A stretch of DNA of 64,000 bases from assembly GCF_024793945.1 (NCBI RefSeq), contig NZ_JANUSD010000014.1, positions 1 to 64,000 of the forward strand. The letters are read 5' to 3'. The notes below the pieces were generated by a model. It was not told the DNA's origin. It saw only the letters and a program-made list of their open reading frames with translations, and ran no database searches. A program made the translations under genes and the position numbers. The DNA comes from Emticicia fluvialis. Its GTDB lineage: Bacteria; Bacteroidota; Bacteroidia; Cytophagales; Spirosomataceae. This document shows positions 9,384-18,823 of this stretch, piece after piece. The first letter of the stretch is position 1, and the number at the start of each line of letters is the position of its first letter.

Positions 9384-9391
9384 TACTTTTG
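9384..9391 (+). promoter_or_regulatory. -7 element TACTTTTG
   Basis: This is an exact match to the Bacteroidota -7 consensus TAnnTTTG, just after the phosphodiesterase stop. The -33 match is weak (TATTA at 9360-9364, 19 bp upstream). Transcription would begin near 9398, some 270 bp before the hybrid kinase start, so it would drive either a long leader or a small RNA. Confidence 0.45.
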
Positions 9392-9397
9392 TATGCT

Positions 9398-9562
9398 GAA
9401 ACACCAGGCGCTGGTAAGCTGCCCGGTTTTTTAGTTTAGCCTGATTGCTGGCTTTGAGTGAATAAGGGTTCAACCGGAGAGTTTTTCAACTTCTTCCGTT
9501 TCTGCTTGCTTATTCTTAAGCGATAAAACTATAAACTGTTAAAGATTATTAATTGCTAAACT
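9398..9562 (+). ncRNA. candidate structured RNA (long interrupted hairpin, 6S-like shape)
   Basis: Nested complementary segments define one long hairpin with internal loops. AGTTTAGC (9433-9440) pairs with GCTAAACT (9555-9562), GCTT (9451-9454) with AAGC (9518-9521), GAATAAG (9460-9466) with CTTATTC (9509-9515), CGGA (9475-9478) with TCCG (9495-9498), and AGTT (9480-9483) with AACT (9488-9491) over a TTTC loop. A large asymmetric bubble separates the closing stem from the apical arm, as in 6S RNA. An alternative for the first part is a terminator for the upstream gene: GGCGCT (9407-9412) with AGCTGCC (9417-9423), followed by six Ts at 9427-9432. It could also simply be a kinase leader. Confidence 0.3.
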
Positions 9563-9669
9563 TGAGTTAAGAATATTTAAACTACAGGTAAAGACATCAT
9601 GCTTAACCGAATTCTACCCAGAATTTGATCGGTTACATGTTGCCCTATCTCAGCCCAAAATGATTACTA

Positions 9670-12600
9670 ATGTCCGTTTTTACCAAACAGTTTAACATTC
9701 TGGTTGTTGAGGATAACCCGGATGACGTTTTCCGTGTAGAAAAATATCTTTCTGACGGCGTACTTAATAATCAGGTCTTTTATGTCAGAAGCCTGGCTGA
9801 AATGAAAGTTCAGCTGCTGGCAAGCAAACCCTTTGATATTATTCTGTTTGTTGTAGATGCCAATTGCTATAATGCTGAAGAAAGGCTGCAAGAGGCCCTG
9901 AGCTCGTCTATGGACCTGCCCGTTATCATTATCAGCGATTCGGTCGATAAAAACTTTAGTATCAGAAGCCTTTCTATGGGTGCCGCCGATTTTCTATTCA
10001 GACCCGAACTGAGCGCTTCGCTTCTTTACAAAAGCATTCTTTACAGCCTTGAACGCAAAAAAAATCTCATCTCACTCAGGGAGTCAGAAAAACGTTACAA
10101 AGAATTGTTTCATCTGAACCCGGTACCTATGTGGGTATATGAAATTAATTCATTTCAGTTTCTGGATGTAAACCAGGCGGCCATTGATTATTACGGGTAT
10201 TCTAAAGAAGAGTTTCTGAAAATGAATATTCTTGACATCCGCCCTAAAGTAAACATACCAGAAGTAATTGCGCTCATAAACGACTTTAAGAATGAAGGGA
10301 AGCGGCTTAAGCGGATTACCCGACACCTGAAAAAGAACGGAGAGATTATTCATGTTGAAATTGCAGGTAACATGATTGATTTCTCGGGCAGAAAAGCAAG
10401 ATTAGTGTTGTCGACAGACATAACAGAAAAGCTGAAAGCCGAAAACGCACTGCGTATCAGCGAACAACGTTTCAGGGCATTGGTACAGGAAGGTGCCGAC
10501 CTGATGACAATTATTGACAACGACTTTACTTTTCAGTACGTAAGCCCTAATCATGAATCTATACTGGGCTATTCACCTGATACCTTAATACACCAGAATG
10601 CCTTCAGCTTTATACATCCTGATGATGCCCCCAGGGTTTCAGCCGCAGCTAAGGGGCTTAGGCTGCAAGGCAGCATTACAATTGCGCCTTACCGGGTTAT
10701 GCATACCAATGGTAGCTGGGTCTGGATGGAAACCACCATTACTAATCTGCTGAAAGACCACACGGTGCGAGGAATTGTTTCCAATTCGAGAGACGTAGGA
10801 AAAAGACTGGAATATGAGCGAATGCTTCGCGAGTCTAACGAGCGTTATGCGGCTGTGGCTCAGGCAACAAGCGATGCCATCTGGGATTATGATTTACGGG
10901 TGAAACGTACTTTTGTTTCGGGCGACGGCTACCTGAAGTTATTCGGGTATCCGGTAGTAAATGATTACCTGGAAGCCAATTTCTGGGAAGACCACATACA
11001 TCCTGATGATGCCTGCCGAGTGAAGAAGGAAATTGAGGTGGCTTTAACCGGAAAAAATGAGCAGTTTGCTGTTGAGTATCGTTTTCAACGTGCCGACGGC
11101 GACTACGTGTATGTATTAGAGAGGGCATTTGTTATTTACGAGCAAGACCAACCCATACGTATATACGGTGCCAAACAAGATATAACCAGCAGAAAGTACC
11201 ACGAAACCATGCTGGAAATAGAGCGGGAAATTTTTGAGATTAATGCCACCGGAGACGTGCCATTTGAGCGCATTCTTGAAAAACTGACTGTTGAGATTGA
11301 GCGTCTTATTACCGGTGCCATTTGCTCTGTAGTAATGCTGGACGAAGAAAACAGAATCAACAAAGTTGCGGGTAGCTCTGTTCCTGCAGAATTCTCAAAG
11401 GCGATAGACGGGCTGGCCATCGGGCCACGTACAGGCTCGTGCGGTACTGCCATGTGGCGCGGCGAAAAAGTAATTGTTACAGATATTGAAACCGATGTAC
11501 TTTGGGAAGATTTTCGGGTGCTGGCTGCTGCATTTAACTTTAAAGCGTGCTGGTCGGTGCCATGTAAAAAAAGCAATGGGGTGGTGTCAGGCAGTTTTGC
11601 TACTTACTATACTACCCCAAAGTCTCCGAAAGACCACGAAGTTAAATTCATTGAGAGAGCAGCCAACCTTGTAGGTATTTTGCTCGACAACCGCGAGGCC
11701 GGTGAAAAGCTGAGGAGGTCTAAAGAGAGATATGATATTGTGATGAAAGCCACCAGCGATACCATCTGGGATATGGACCTTACCAGAAACCGCATCACCT
11801 ATAACAAAGGGATTAACAAGGTTTTTGGATACCCGCCAGAATATGTTCAGGTAAATGATGCCCGCCTGTGGTGGGAACAAACCGTACACCAGGAAGACAA
11901 GAAGAAAGTATATGATTTTCTTAATAATGTATTTGAAAAAAAACAATCAAACATAAAGTTAGAGTACCGTTTCCGCTGTGCCGACGGCTCATATAAATAT
12001 GTATATGACCGCGGTTTTATTATGTTAGACGAAGAGAAGAACCCTGTAAGAATCATTGGCGCTATGCAGGATATAACCCGCCAGAAAGAAGAAGAAAACC
12101 GGTTGAGGCAATTGGAGTCTGTTATTACAAACACAAAAGATGCGGTTCTCATTGCCAATACAATTGGTAACGACAGCGCCAACCCAATTATAATATATGT
12201 AAACGATGCCTGCGCTCTGATGACAGGCCACACACCCGGCGAACTGATTGGTCAACCCCTGCTGGCTTTTTTGAGGCAGAGCCCAAGCGTAGCAGAGTTA
12301 AGCAAATTGGAAGAGGCATTTATTAAATGTGAACACTGTGAGGTTGAGCTGAAAAACCAAAGAAAAAACGGTGAAGATTTCTGGATGAATGTATCTGTGG
12401 CACCGGTGGCAGACCCCGGCGGAAGGTTTACCCACTGGATTTCTATACAGCGAGACATAACCGATAGAAAACAGCGGGAGCTTGAAAAAGAGCAGTTAAT
12501 AAAGGAATTGAACCAAAGCAATGAAGATTTAAAACACTTTTCATATATAACTTCTCATAATTTTAAGGCACCTTTGTCAAATCTTATCGGATTTCTTAAT

Positions 12601-13215
12601 ATTGTTGACGAAATGTCTATCGATAACCCTGTATTGTTACAGATTATTCAGGGTTTCAGGGTTTCAACACATTTGCTGAATGATACCATCAGCGATCTTA
12701 TTGATATTCTGGTTATCAGAGACAACGGTTCAATCGAGATTGGCCATGTGCGGTTCGATAAGATTATGAAAAAGGTATTAACACAACTGAATTATCAGGT
12801 GGAAGAATCAGAAGCAGAAATTACTACTGACTTCAGCATGGCACCCGCAGTGGTGTTCAACGATACTTACCTTGAAAGCATTTTGATGAATCTGACCACC
12901 AATGCAATCAGATATCGGTCATACTCCCGAAAAGTAAAAATAAACATTAAGACAAAATATGAAGGAGATTTTGTTATTTTGACTTTCGAAGACAATGGAA
13001 TTGGTATTGACATGAAGCGACACCGTGAAAAAATGTTTGGTTTGTACCAGCGGTTTCATGACCGGCCCGATAGTAAAGGCATGGGTTTGTACCTGGTTAA
13101 ATCACAACTTGAAGCATTGGGTGGCGCTATTGATGTTGAAAGCAAAATTGATTGCGGTACCATGTTTATTTTAAAATTTAAAGTTAGGTATGATAAACAA
13201 GCTACTTTGCATTGA
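9670..13215 (+). CDS. PAS/GAF sensor histidine kinase with degenerate N-terminal receiver
   Basis: The order in this 1181-aa protein is: receiver-like domain (about 8-125); PAS repeats (about 135-255, 265-380, 390-510); a GAF domain (about 515-680); two further PAS units (about 690-810 and 820-945); a HisKA H-box SYITSHNFKAPLSNL with His near 963; and a HATPase_c domain (N box NLTTNAIRY, G boxes EDNGIGID and GMGLYLVK). There is no membrane helix, so it is cytoplasmic. In the receiver the expected phospho-acceptor Asp is Val (FDIILFVVD) and the conserved Lys is Arg (FLFRPEL), so it is probably a pseudo-receiver. The gene overlaps the next response regulator by 26 bp, its likely partner. The signal sensed is unknown. 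Confidence 0.88.
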   Translation: MSVFTKQFNILVVEDNPDDVFRVEKYLSDGVLNNQVFYVRSLAEMKVQLLASKPFDIILFVVDANCYNAEERLQEALSSSMDLPVIIISDSVDKNFSIRSLSMGAADFLFRPELSASLLYKSILYSLERKKNLISLRESEKRYKELFHLNPVPMWVYEINSFQFLDVNQAAIDYYGYSKEEFLKMNILDIRPKVNIPEVIALINDFKNEGKRLKRITRHLKKNGEIIHVEIAGNMIDFSGRKARLVLSTDITEKLKAENALRISEQRFRALVQEGADLMTIIDNDFTFQYVSPNHESILGYSPDTLIHQNAFSFIHPDDAPRVSAAAKGLRLQGSITIAPYRVMHTNGSWVWMETTITNLLKDHTVRGIVSNSRDVGKRLEYERMLRESNERYAAVAQATSDAIWDYDLRVKRTFVSGDGYLKLFGYPVVNDYLEANFWEDHIHPDDACRVKKEIEVALTGKNEQFAVEYRFQRADGDYVYVLERAFVIYEQDQPIRIYGAKQDITSRKYHETMLEIEREIFEINATGDVPFERILEKLTVEIERLITGAICSVVMLDEENRINKVAGSSVPAEFSKAIDGLAIGPRTGSCGTAMWRGEKVIVTDIETDVLWEDFRVLAAAFNFKACWSVPCKKSNGVVSGSFATYYTTPKSPKDHEVKFIERAANLVGILLDNREAGEKLRRSKERYDIVMKATSDTIWDMDLTRNRITYNKGINKVFGYPPEYVQVNDARLWWEQTVHQEDKKKVYDFLNNVFEKKQSNIKLEYRFRCADGSYKYVYDRGFIMLDEEKNPVRIIGAMQDITRQKEEENRLRQLESVITNTKDAVLIANTIGNDSANPIIIYVNDACALMTGHTPGELIGQPLLAFLRQSPSVAELSKLEEAFIKCEHCEVELKNQRKNGEDFWMNVSVAPVADPGGRFTHWISIQRDITDRKQRELEKEQLIKELNQSNEDLKHFSYITSHNFKAPLSNLIGFLNIVDEMSIDNPVLLQIIQGFRVSTHLLNDTISDLIDILVIRDNGSIEIGHVRFDKIMKKVLTQLNYQVEESEAEITTDFSMAPAVVFNDTYLESILMNLTTNAIRYRSYSRKVKINIKTKYEGDFVILTFEDNGIGIDMKRHREKMFGLYQRFHDRPDSKGMGLYLVKSQLEALGGAIDVESKIDCGTMFILKFKVRYDKQATLH

Positions 13216-13591
13216 TGATGACATGACCACATTGATGCTCATTAAAATGGTGACTGAGAAATCAGCTTTTACGAAAGAGGTGATTACAGCATTAAGTGGT
13301 AAAGAAGCTCTTGACTACTATAAAACGCTGCTTGATAAGCCCGAAGAAGACACCTCAGACTACCCGAGCCTGGTCTTTCTTGATGTAAATATGCCTGTTA
13401 TGAGCGGTTGGGAGTATCTTGATGAATTTGTGGCGGAGCTATACCCCAGGTTCCCGGATACGAAAGTAGTTATTTTGTCGTCGTCTACTAATCCTTTCGA
13501 TAAAGAAAAAGCCAAGCAATATCCAATCATTATTGGTTATATATCTAAGCCTATCACCACCGACCTCCTCAGAAAACTGGTTAAGAAATAA
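13190..13591 (+). CDS. single-domain response regulator (CheY-like)
   Basis: A 133-aa receiver with no output domain. It has the acidic pocket IDDD (residues 8-11), the phospho-acceptor in VFLDVNMPVMSG and the conserved Lys in ISKPIT. An inserted acidic loop (DKPEEDTSD) before the phospho-acceptor strand is typical of Bacteroidota receivers that pair with large PAS kinases. The start overlaps the kinase gene by 26 bp in a different frame, so co-translation and partnership are likely. With no DNA-binding domain it must act by protein contact or as a relay. Confidence 0.88.
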   Translation: MINKLLCIDDDMTTLMLIKMVTEKSAFTKEVITALSGKEALDYYKTLLDKPEEDTSDYPSLVFLDVNMPVMSGWEYLDEFVAELYPRFPDTKVVILSSSTNPFDKEKAKQYPIIIGYISKPITTDLLRKLVKK

Positions 13592-13602
13592 GCATTATTT
13601 GT

Positions 13603-13610
13603 TAAATTTG
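13603..13610 (+). promoter_or_regulatory. panC promoter, -7 element TAAATTTG
   Basis: An exact TAnnTTTG match lies 50 bp before the panC start. A GGTTA -33-like segment sits 19 bp upstream. It lies just after the response-regulator stop, so panC probably has its own promoter. Confidence 0.6.
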
Positions 13611-13659
13611 CGGTGTTAATATCTGCCGGGTATGGGCAACCACCAAATTTATTCAGCAA

Positions 13660-14502
13660 ATGATTGTCTTTTCTTCTATATCAGCCATACAGTCTTTCTT
13701 AAAAAATCAGCAAAAAGCTGGTAAAACAATTGGCTTTGTGCCAACCATGGGGGCGCTTCATACAGGTCATATCTCTTTGATTGAGGCTTCGAAACAAGAA
13801 AACAACCTGACGGTCTGTAGTATTTTTGTGAACCCCACACAATTTAATAATGCCGATGACCTTAAGAAATATCCGCGCACACTTGAGGCAGATAATGAGA
13901 TGCTTGAGGCAGCAGGATGCGATGTTGTATTTGCTCCATCGGCCGATGAAATGTATCCGGTCTTACCTCAGATGAAGTTTGACTTTGGTATTCTGGAAAC
14001 AGTAATGGAAGGCAAATTCCGTCCCGGTCATTTTAATGGCGTAGGAATAGTGGTTTCCAAACTTTTTAATATAGTAAAGCCAGATAAAGCCTATTTCGGG
14101 CTGAAAGACCTGCAACAAGTAGCGGTTATCAGAAGAATGGTAGCAGATTTGAGTTTCGACCTCGAGATTGTTCCCTGTGCAACACTTCGTGAGGCAGACG
14201 GTCTGGCTATGTCATCCAGAAACAGACGGCTGTCAGCCGAAGGCCGTCAATTAGCACCCAACATTTACAAGGCCTTGCAGTTGGCTAAAGAAAAACTTCA
14301 AGAAGGCGCATCTTCGTCAGAAACTCAGTACACCATTGACATTTTTTTTAAAACTATACCGGCCATTGAGCCTGAGTATTTTGAAATTGCTGATTTTGAT
14401 ACACTTGAACCAATAAGCCAGGCAGGCGAACCAGGAAAAACAGCCGTTTGTGTGGCGGCTTTTCTGGATGGAGTAAGGCTGATTGACAATATCGTGTTCT
14501 GA
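13660..14502 (+). CDS. panC: pantothenate synthetase (pantoate-beta-alanine ligase)
   Basis: The enzyme joins pantoate and beta-alanine using ATP in vitamin B5/CoA synthesis. The 280-aa length is usual. The nucleotidyltransferase HIGH-like motif is MGALHTGH (His34, His37). The FVNPTQF block, the GHFNGVGIVVSKLFNIV block and the FGLKDLQQ and MSSRNRRLS segments of the active site are all present. No neighbouring pan gene is in the window. A TAnnTTTG promoter lies 50 bp upstream. Confidence 0.97.
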   Translation: MIVFSSISAIQSFLKNQQKAGKTIGFVPTMGALHTGHISLIEASKQENNLTVCSIFVNPTQFNNADDLKKYPRTLEADNEMLEAAGCDVVFAPSADEMYPVLPQMKFDFGILETVMEGKFRPGHFNGVGIVVSKLFNIVKPDKAYFGLKDLQQVAVIRRMVADLSFDLEIVPCATLREADGLAMSSRNRRLSAEGRQLAPNIYKALQLAKEKLQEGASSSETQYTIDIFFKTIPAIEPEYFEIADFDTLEPISQAGEPGKTAVCVAAFLDGVRLIDNIVF

Positions 14503-14514
14503 TTCCAAAGACAA

Positions 14515-14919
14515 TCAGTCTTCCGGAAACGGCACAAAAACAAAACCGGCAAATTCGTTTTCAATCACAAAAAGGCAACAGTATTCCTCAGGGTTTTTAT
14601 AGTTTTCTTTAAACAACTCTACCGATTCTTCACCAATTAGATTGCGTTGCACAAATTCATCAAGAAATGAGGCTTTGTAATCAAACTGGGTCTTGAAGTC
14701 TCCCCGGCCAAAAAGTAACTGACCTACTTCAACAGGTGTGCGGGTTACTACAAAAACTGGGTGTTCAGAAAACCCACGTTTACGAATCTGATAAGATGCT
14801 TCTTTCAGGTGATCGGCCACAATGATAAAATCTTCTGAAATCTTACCCATTATTTTTTTGTCTAATTCGGGCGAATTAGCGTCGTCAAGTATTGTATTTT
14901 CGTTTGAATGGTTAATCAT
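14515..14919 (-). CDS. conserved hypothetical protein
   Basis: This 134-aa soluble protein has no signal peptide or membrane helix, an acidic N-terminus, and a compact alpha/beta-looking core (FIIVADHLKEASYQIRKRGF, then FVVTRTPVEVGQLLFGRGD). I do not recognise a named family with certainty. Its size and sequence character resemble a small protein widespread in Bacteroidota. It is convergent with panC (12-bp gap) and lies 66 bp downstream of the alanine dehydrogenase start side. The codon pattern matches the neighbours. Confidence 0.7.
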   Translation of the reverse strand: MINHSNENTILDDANSPELDKKIMGKISEDFIIVADHLKEASYQIRKRGFSEHPVFVVTRTPVEVGQLLFGRGDFKTQFDYKASFLDEFVQRNLIGEESVELFKENYKNPEEYCCLFVIENEFAGFVFVPFPED

Positions 14920-14985
14920 GTCTTTTTTTAACTGATTGATTGAACGGTTGCACTGATAAACAAAACTGCCTTTACCAACAATCTT

Positions 14986-16203
14986 TTACATTCTGGCCGC
15001 AATTAGCAGGCCAAGGTCTTTATAGCGCAGGTTAAACCTTTGCGCCAGCGGAAGGTTGGTAAGGCTGCCTTTGTAGCTATATACCCCTTTGGTAAACCAT
15101 TGTTTGGCAAAAATCATTTCTTCAATGCCGCCTACTTTGCCTGTTTTAAGTAAAAAAGGTGTAAAAACATTGCTCAGGGCAATGCTGGCCGTATGCGCCA
15201 CACGAGATGCAATGTTGGGTACACAATAATGTGTTACACCGTATTTCTGGAATGTAGGCTGCTTATGAGTTGTCATTTCTGAGGTTTCAAAACAACCGCC
15301 CTGGTCAATAGATACATCAATAATAATAGAGTTTTTTTTCATGGCCGAAACCATTTCTTCTGTTACAACTACCGGAGCTATGCCGTCTTCGGCGCGCATG
15401 GCGCCAATTACCACGTCAGCGCCCGACAATTCGGCACCCAGTGTTTCAGAATCAATAATAGAAGTGTAAATCTGTTGCCCAATGGTATATTTTATTCTTT
15501 GCAGTCTGTAAATGTGCTGGTCGAAAACCTTTATTTCTGCCCCAAGTGCATAAGCGGCACGTGCGGCATATTCGCCAACGGTGCCTGCCCCGAGTATAAC
15601 CACCTTGGTAGGCGGCACGCCGGTAATACCACCCAGAATAATGCCTCTTCCGTTGTGTACGCTGCTTAGTAATTCTGCCGCAACCAGCATTACTGTGTTT
15701 CCGGCAATTTCGCTCATGGCCCTTATAATGGGCAAGCCGCCAACTTTGTCCTGAATTAGCTCAAAAGCAATACCGGTTATTTTTTTCTCATTCAGTCGTT
15801 CAAAATATTTCCTGTCAAGATTGGGTACATTCAATGCCGATATTACCGTCTGGTCTGTTTTCAGATACTCGGTTTCTTTTTCGGTAAGCGGCTCTATTTT
15901 AAGTATAATATTGGCCTCAAAAACTTCCGCCTGCGAGTAGACAATTCTGGCTCCGGCTTCGCTGTACTCGTTGTCGGTAAACTTGGCGGCATCGCCAGCG
16001 CCACTTTCCAGAATTACCTCATGGCCATTTCTTACAAGCAGGCTTACGGCATCGGGGGTAAGGGCAATGCGGCTTTCCTGCAGCGATGTCTCCCTTGGCA
16101 GGCCAATAAATAGGCTTTTATCTCCCTTTTTTATCATCTCGGGCGACTCCTGCGTGTAAAGCACCGATTGCCTTGCTAGTTCAGAAACAGATTGGCCTGT
16201 CAT
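14986..16203 (-). CDS. alanine dehydrogenase / NAD(P) transhydrogenase alpha-like protein
   Basis: A 405-aa member of the alanine dehydrogenase-PNT family, which interconverts alanine with pyruvate and ammonia using NAD. The N-terminal domain begins at about residue 30 (GLPRETSLQESRIALTPDAV). The Rossmann NAD-binding motif is VVILGAGTVGEYAA, and the C-terminal part contains CVPNIASRVAHTAS. It has no transmembrane segment, so it is not a complete transhydrogenase. An N-terminal extension of about 28 residues precedes the domain. It follows tsaE by 32 bp and is probably co-transcribed with it. Confidence 0.85.
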   Translation of the reverse strand: MTGQSVSELARQSVLYTQESPEMIKKGDKSLFIGLPRETSLQESRIALTPDAVSLLVRNGHEVILESGAGDAAKFTDNEYSEAGARIVYSQAEVFEANIILKIEPLTEKETEYLKTDQTVISALNVPNLDRKYFERLNEKKITGIAFELIQDKVGGLPIIRAMSEIAGNTVMLVAAELLSSVHNGRGIILGGITGVPPTKVVILGAGTVGEYAARAAYALGAEIKVFDQHIYRLQRIKYTIGQQIYTSIIDSETLGAELSGADVVIGAMRAEDGIAPVVVTEEMVSAMKKNSIIIDVSIDQGGCFETSEMTTHKQPTFQKYGVTHYCVPNIASRVAHTASIALSNVFTPFLLKTGKVGGIEEMIFAKQWFTKGVYSYKGSLTNLPLAQRFNLRYKDLGLLIAARM

Positions 16204-16235
16204 AGGTTAGTTATTATTTAGTTTGCTACGTTGTA

Positions 16236-16640
16236 TTAATTCAACCACAAATTTCGGCTTTTTTCATCAATAACCGATAGCCGTATTGTATAACAATTTT
16301 CAGGCAGAAGAGATTCTACTTTTTCGGCCCATTCAAGCAGGCATATATTGCCCGAATCTAAATATTCTTCCACCCCGAAATCAAGCGCTTCCGATTCCTG
16401 TTTAAGTCGGTAGAAATCAAAGTGGTAAACGGTGTTACCTGTGGCAGTGAGGTATTCATTTACAATTGAGAAAGTAGGGCTTTGTACAGCCCCTGAAATG
16501 CCCATTCTGCCTGCTATAGCCTTAATGAGTGTGGTTTTACCGGCGCCCATTTCGCCTTCAAATATCCAGATAGTCCTTCCGTTTGCCTTGGCAATAATGG
16601 TGTCGGCAGTGTGGTCCAGATCATGAATGGTATATGTCAT
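16236..16640 (-). CDS. tsaE: tRNA threonylcarbamoyladenosine biosynthesis ATPase TsaE
   Basis: TsaE is the ATPase that works with TsaB and TsaD to make t6A on ANN-decoding tRNAs. The protein shows the P-loop GEMGAGKTTLIKAI, the SPTFSIVNEY block, HFDFYRL, and the Walker-B-like LLEWAEK. I start it at the ATG at 16640 (MTYTIHDLDHTADTI), giving 134 aa, normal for the family. An upstream in-frame ATG at 16700 would add 20 cysteine-rich residues not expected in TsaE. It is followed by the alanine dehydrogenase gene after 32 bp. Confidence 0.93.
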   Translation of the reverse strand: MTYTIHDLDHTADTIIAKANGRTIWIFEGEMGAGKTTLIKAIAGRMGISGAVQSPTFSIVNEYLTATGNTVYHFDFYRLKQESEALDFGVEEYLDSGNICLLEWAEKVESLLPENCYTIRLSVIDEKSRNLWLN

Positions 16641-16860
16641 AAATTTAATACCCGTTAAGTAATCAATGCAAAAATCGCATAAATCCATGAAATATTCCAA
16701 TCGGTTGGTATTTAATAAATTTCTGAAAGAAAATTTACTTTTTCTGGCTTCAAAAAATGTTTTTATGTTGTTTTTTGATGAACTTTGTTACACGAAAACT
16801 ACGCCCCCGTGTGGTTATCCTTTCACTTTTTCCCAATTCCTTTTTTTGTAAGTTTTTTTT

Positions 16861-18762
16861 ATGTTTCAGGACCGCAAGCAGGTAATCCTAGGCGTTTTCT
16901 TTGCTATTTGTGCTGTTTACCTGTCAAGGTTGTTATATCTGCAGGTGATAGACAAAACCTACCATTCGGTAGGGTCAACAAATGCCATCAGAAAAGAATG
17001 GCAGGTGCCTGTTCGCGGACAGATCTATGACCGTAACGGTAATTTGCTGGTGGCTAATGAAGACGTCTACGATATGTATGTGGTGCCGGGCAAAGTAAAA
17101 AAACTGGATACTTCTATGTTTTGTGCTTTGCTGGGTATAACCAAAAACTACATAGACAGCACCATGGCAGCGGCCCGGTCATATTCGCGCAACAGGGCGT
17201 CGTTGTTTCTACGGCAATTGTCTAAAGAAGATTACGCGAGGGTGTCTGATGCCATGCTTAATTTTCCGGGGTTTTCGTTTGAGTTGTCTTTTTTCCGGAC
17301 CTATCCGGCGCATACGATGGCCAATGCCTTAGGGTATATTGGCGAAATAAGTAAAATGGCTTATGAGAATCAGGAAGTGGAGTATTACAGGCGTGGAGAC
17401 TATGTGGGCATAACCGGCCTTGAAAAACAATATGAATTGGAATTGAGAGGAAGGCGAGGTGTAAAATTTACGATGATGAACGTAAAAGGAGAATTTAAAG
17501 GCTCTTATGCTGATGGCAAGTATGATACACTGGCTGTAATTGGTAAAAATTTATACACGTCTATTGATATAGAGGTACAGCAACTGGCCGATAGCCTTTT
17601 TAATGGTAAAACCGGCTGCGCTGTTGCCATTGAGCCATCAACAGGCGAGATTCTGGCTATGGGTTCTTACCCTTACTACGACCCCAACATACTGTCTGGA
17701 AAACAGTTTGCCAGAAATTTTAAAGAATTATACAGGAATCCGGACAAACCACTGAACGACCGTGTGGCAACCGGTTTTTTCAGGCCCGGCTCTACGTTTA
17801 AGCTTGTGCAGGCACTGGTAGCCCTGCAAATGGGAGCCATCAGTCCGTCAACCGCCTTTCCGCTAGGTGGCGCGCCGGTAAAATGCCATCCGCATGCCGG
17901 TTCACCCAACGACTTGCACAATGCTGTCCGGTTTTCATGTAATCCTTACTTTTATCATGTATTCCGCAAGACCATGGCCATGGGTACCGAGACCAACCCT
18001 TTCAGAGAAGCGCCGGTAATGCTTAGTAAATGGCAACAAATGGTGGCCAGATTCGGTTACGGAAGCAAACTGGGCATAGACCTGCCAACCGAATCAAGCG
18101 GTTTGCTGCCGGGTATAAAATATTATGACAAACGTTATGGTGCGCATCAGTGGAAATTCTCAAATATTTACTCTTTAAGCATAGGTGAAGGAGAAGTATC
18201 TGTAAATATGCTGAAAATGGCTAACTTAGCAGCCACAATTGCTAACCGGGGCTATTGGATAACCCCGCACCTTGTAAATGGAGTAGGGCAGCAGGCTAAA
18301 GGGGTGAATACGGCGCTGAAAGAGGTGCATAAAACAGATATTGACCCGAAGCACTTTGAAGCCATTATTGGGGGTATGCAGGATGCCGTAGAGCGCGGAA
18401 CTGTATCTGGTGGCGCAGGAATTGTGCCGGGTATAGCAATATGTGGCAAAACAGGTACTTCTCAGAATAAAAAAGGGAAGGATAATTCGGTTTTTATAGC
18501 GTTTGCACCAAGAGAGAATCCTAAAATTGCCATTGCGGTAATGGTGCAGAATGCCGGTGCCGGAGGCTCTGTTGCTGCGCCGATTGCCACGTTGCTGATT
18601 GAGAAATACCTGAAAAGGAAAGTGGAACGTCAGGAACTAAAAGAAAGGATGGTTAACCTGTCAATAAAAACAGTTGAGGCCATGGCTGCCAGGAAGCAGG
18701 CCGGTGTACCGACAAAAACAAATAACCATGCGTTGGCATTGGCAGCGCAGCCCAAGCATTAA
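16861..18762 (+). CDS. mrdA: penicillin-binding protein 2, elongation transpeptidase
   Basis: This class B PBP cross-links peptidoglycan in the elongasome. The 633-aa protein has one N-terminal transmembrane helix (about 7-25) and a PBP dimerisation domain (residues about 50-220, with RGQIYDRNGNLL). The transpeptidase domain shows the catalytic motifs STFK (in FRPGSTFKL), SCN (in FSCNPYF) and KTGT (in CGKTGTSQ). It is followed after 61 bp by rodA, its glycosyltransferase partner, which fixes the identity as MrdA rather than FtsI. Confidence 0.95.
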   Translation: MFQDRKQVILGVFFAICAVYLSRLLYLQVIDKTYHSVGSTNAIRKEWQVPVRGQIYDRNGNLLVANEDVYDMYVVPGKVKKLDTSMFCALLGITKNYIDSTMAAARSYSRNRASLFLRQLSKEDYARVSDAMLNFPGFSFELSFFRTYPAHTMANALGYIGEISKMAYENQEVEYYRRGDYVGITGLEKQYELELRGRRGVKFTMMNVKGEFKGSYADGKYDTLAVIGKNLYTSIDIEVQQLADSLFNGKTGCAVAIEPSTGEILAMGSYPYYDPNILSGKQFARNFKELYRNPDKPLNDRVATGFFRPGSTFKLVQALVALQMGAISPSTAFPLGGAPVKCHPHAGSPNDLHNAVRFSCNPYFYHVFRKTMAMGTETNPFREAPVMLSKWQQMVARFGYGSKLGIDLPTESSGLLPGIKYYDKRYGAHQWKFSNIYSLSIGEGEVSVNMLKMANLAATIANRGYWITPHLVNGVGQQAKGVNTALKEVHKTDIDPKHFEAIIGGMQDAVERGTVSGGAGIVPGIAICGKTGTSQNKKGKDNSVFIAFAPRENPKIAIAVMVQNAGAGGSVAAPIATLLIEKYLKRKVERQELKERMVNLSIKTVEAMAARKQAGVPTKTNNHALALAAQPKH

Positions 18763-18823
18763 AATAATTACTAAGAAATTTTACAGCACCTAATAAATAA
18801 TCAGCTAAGCATAATTAGAAAAC

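Noticed and set aside
9461..9500. tRNA T-arm-like GGTTCAACC
   Set aside because: There is no acceptor stem, D-arm or anticodon arm at the required distances. The segment fits better in the long interrupted hairpin.
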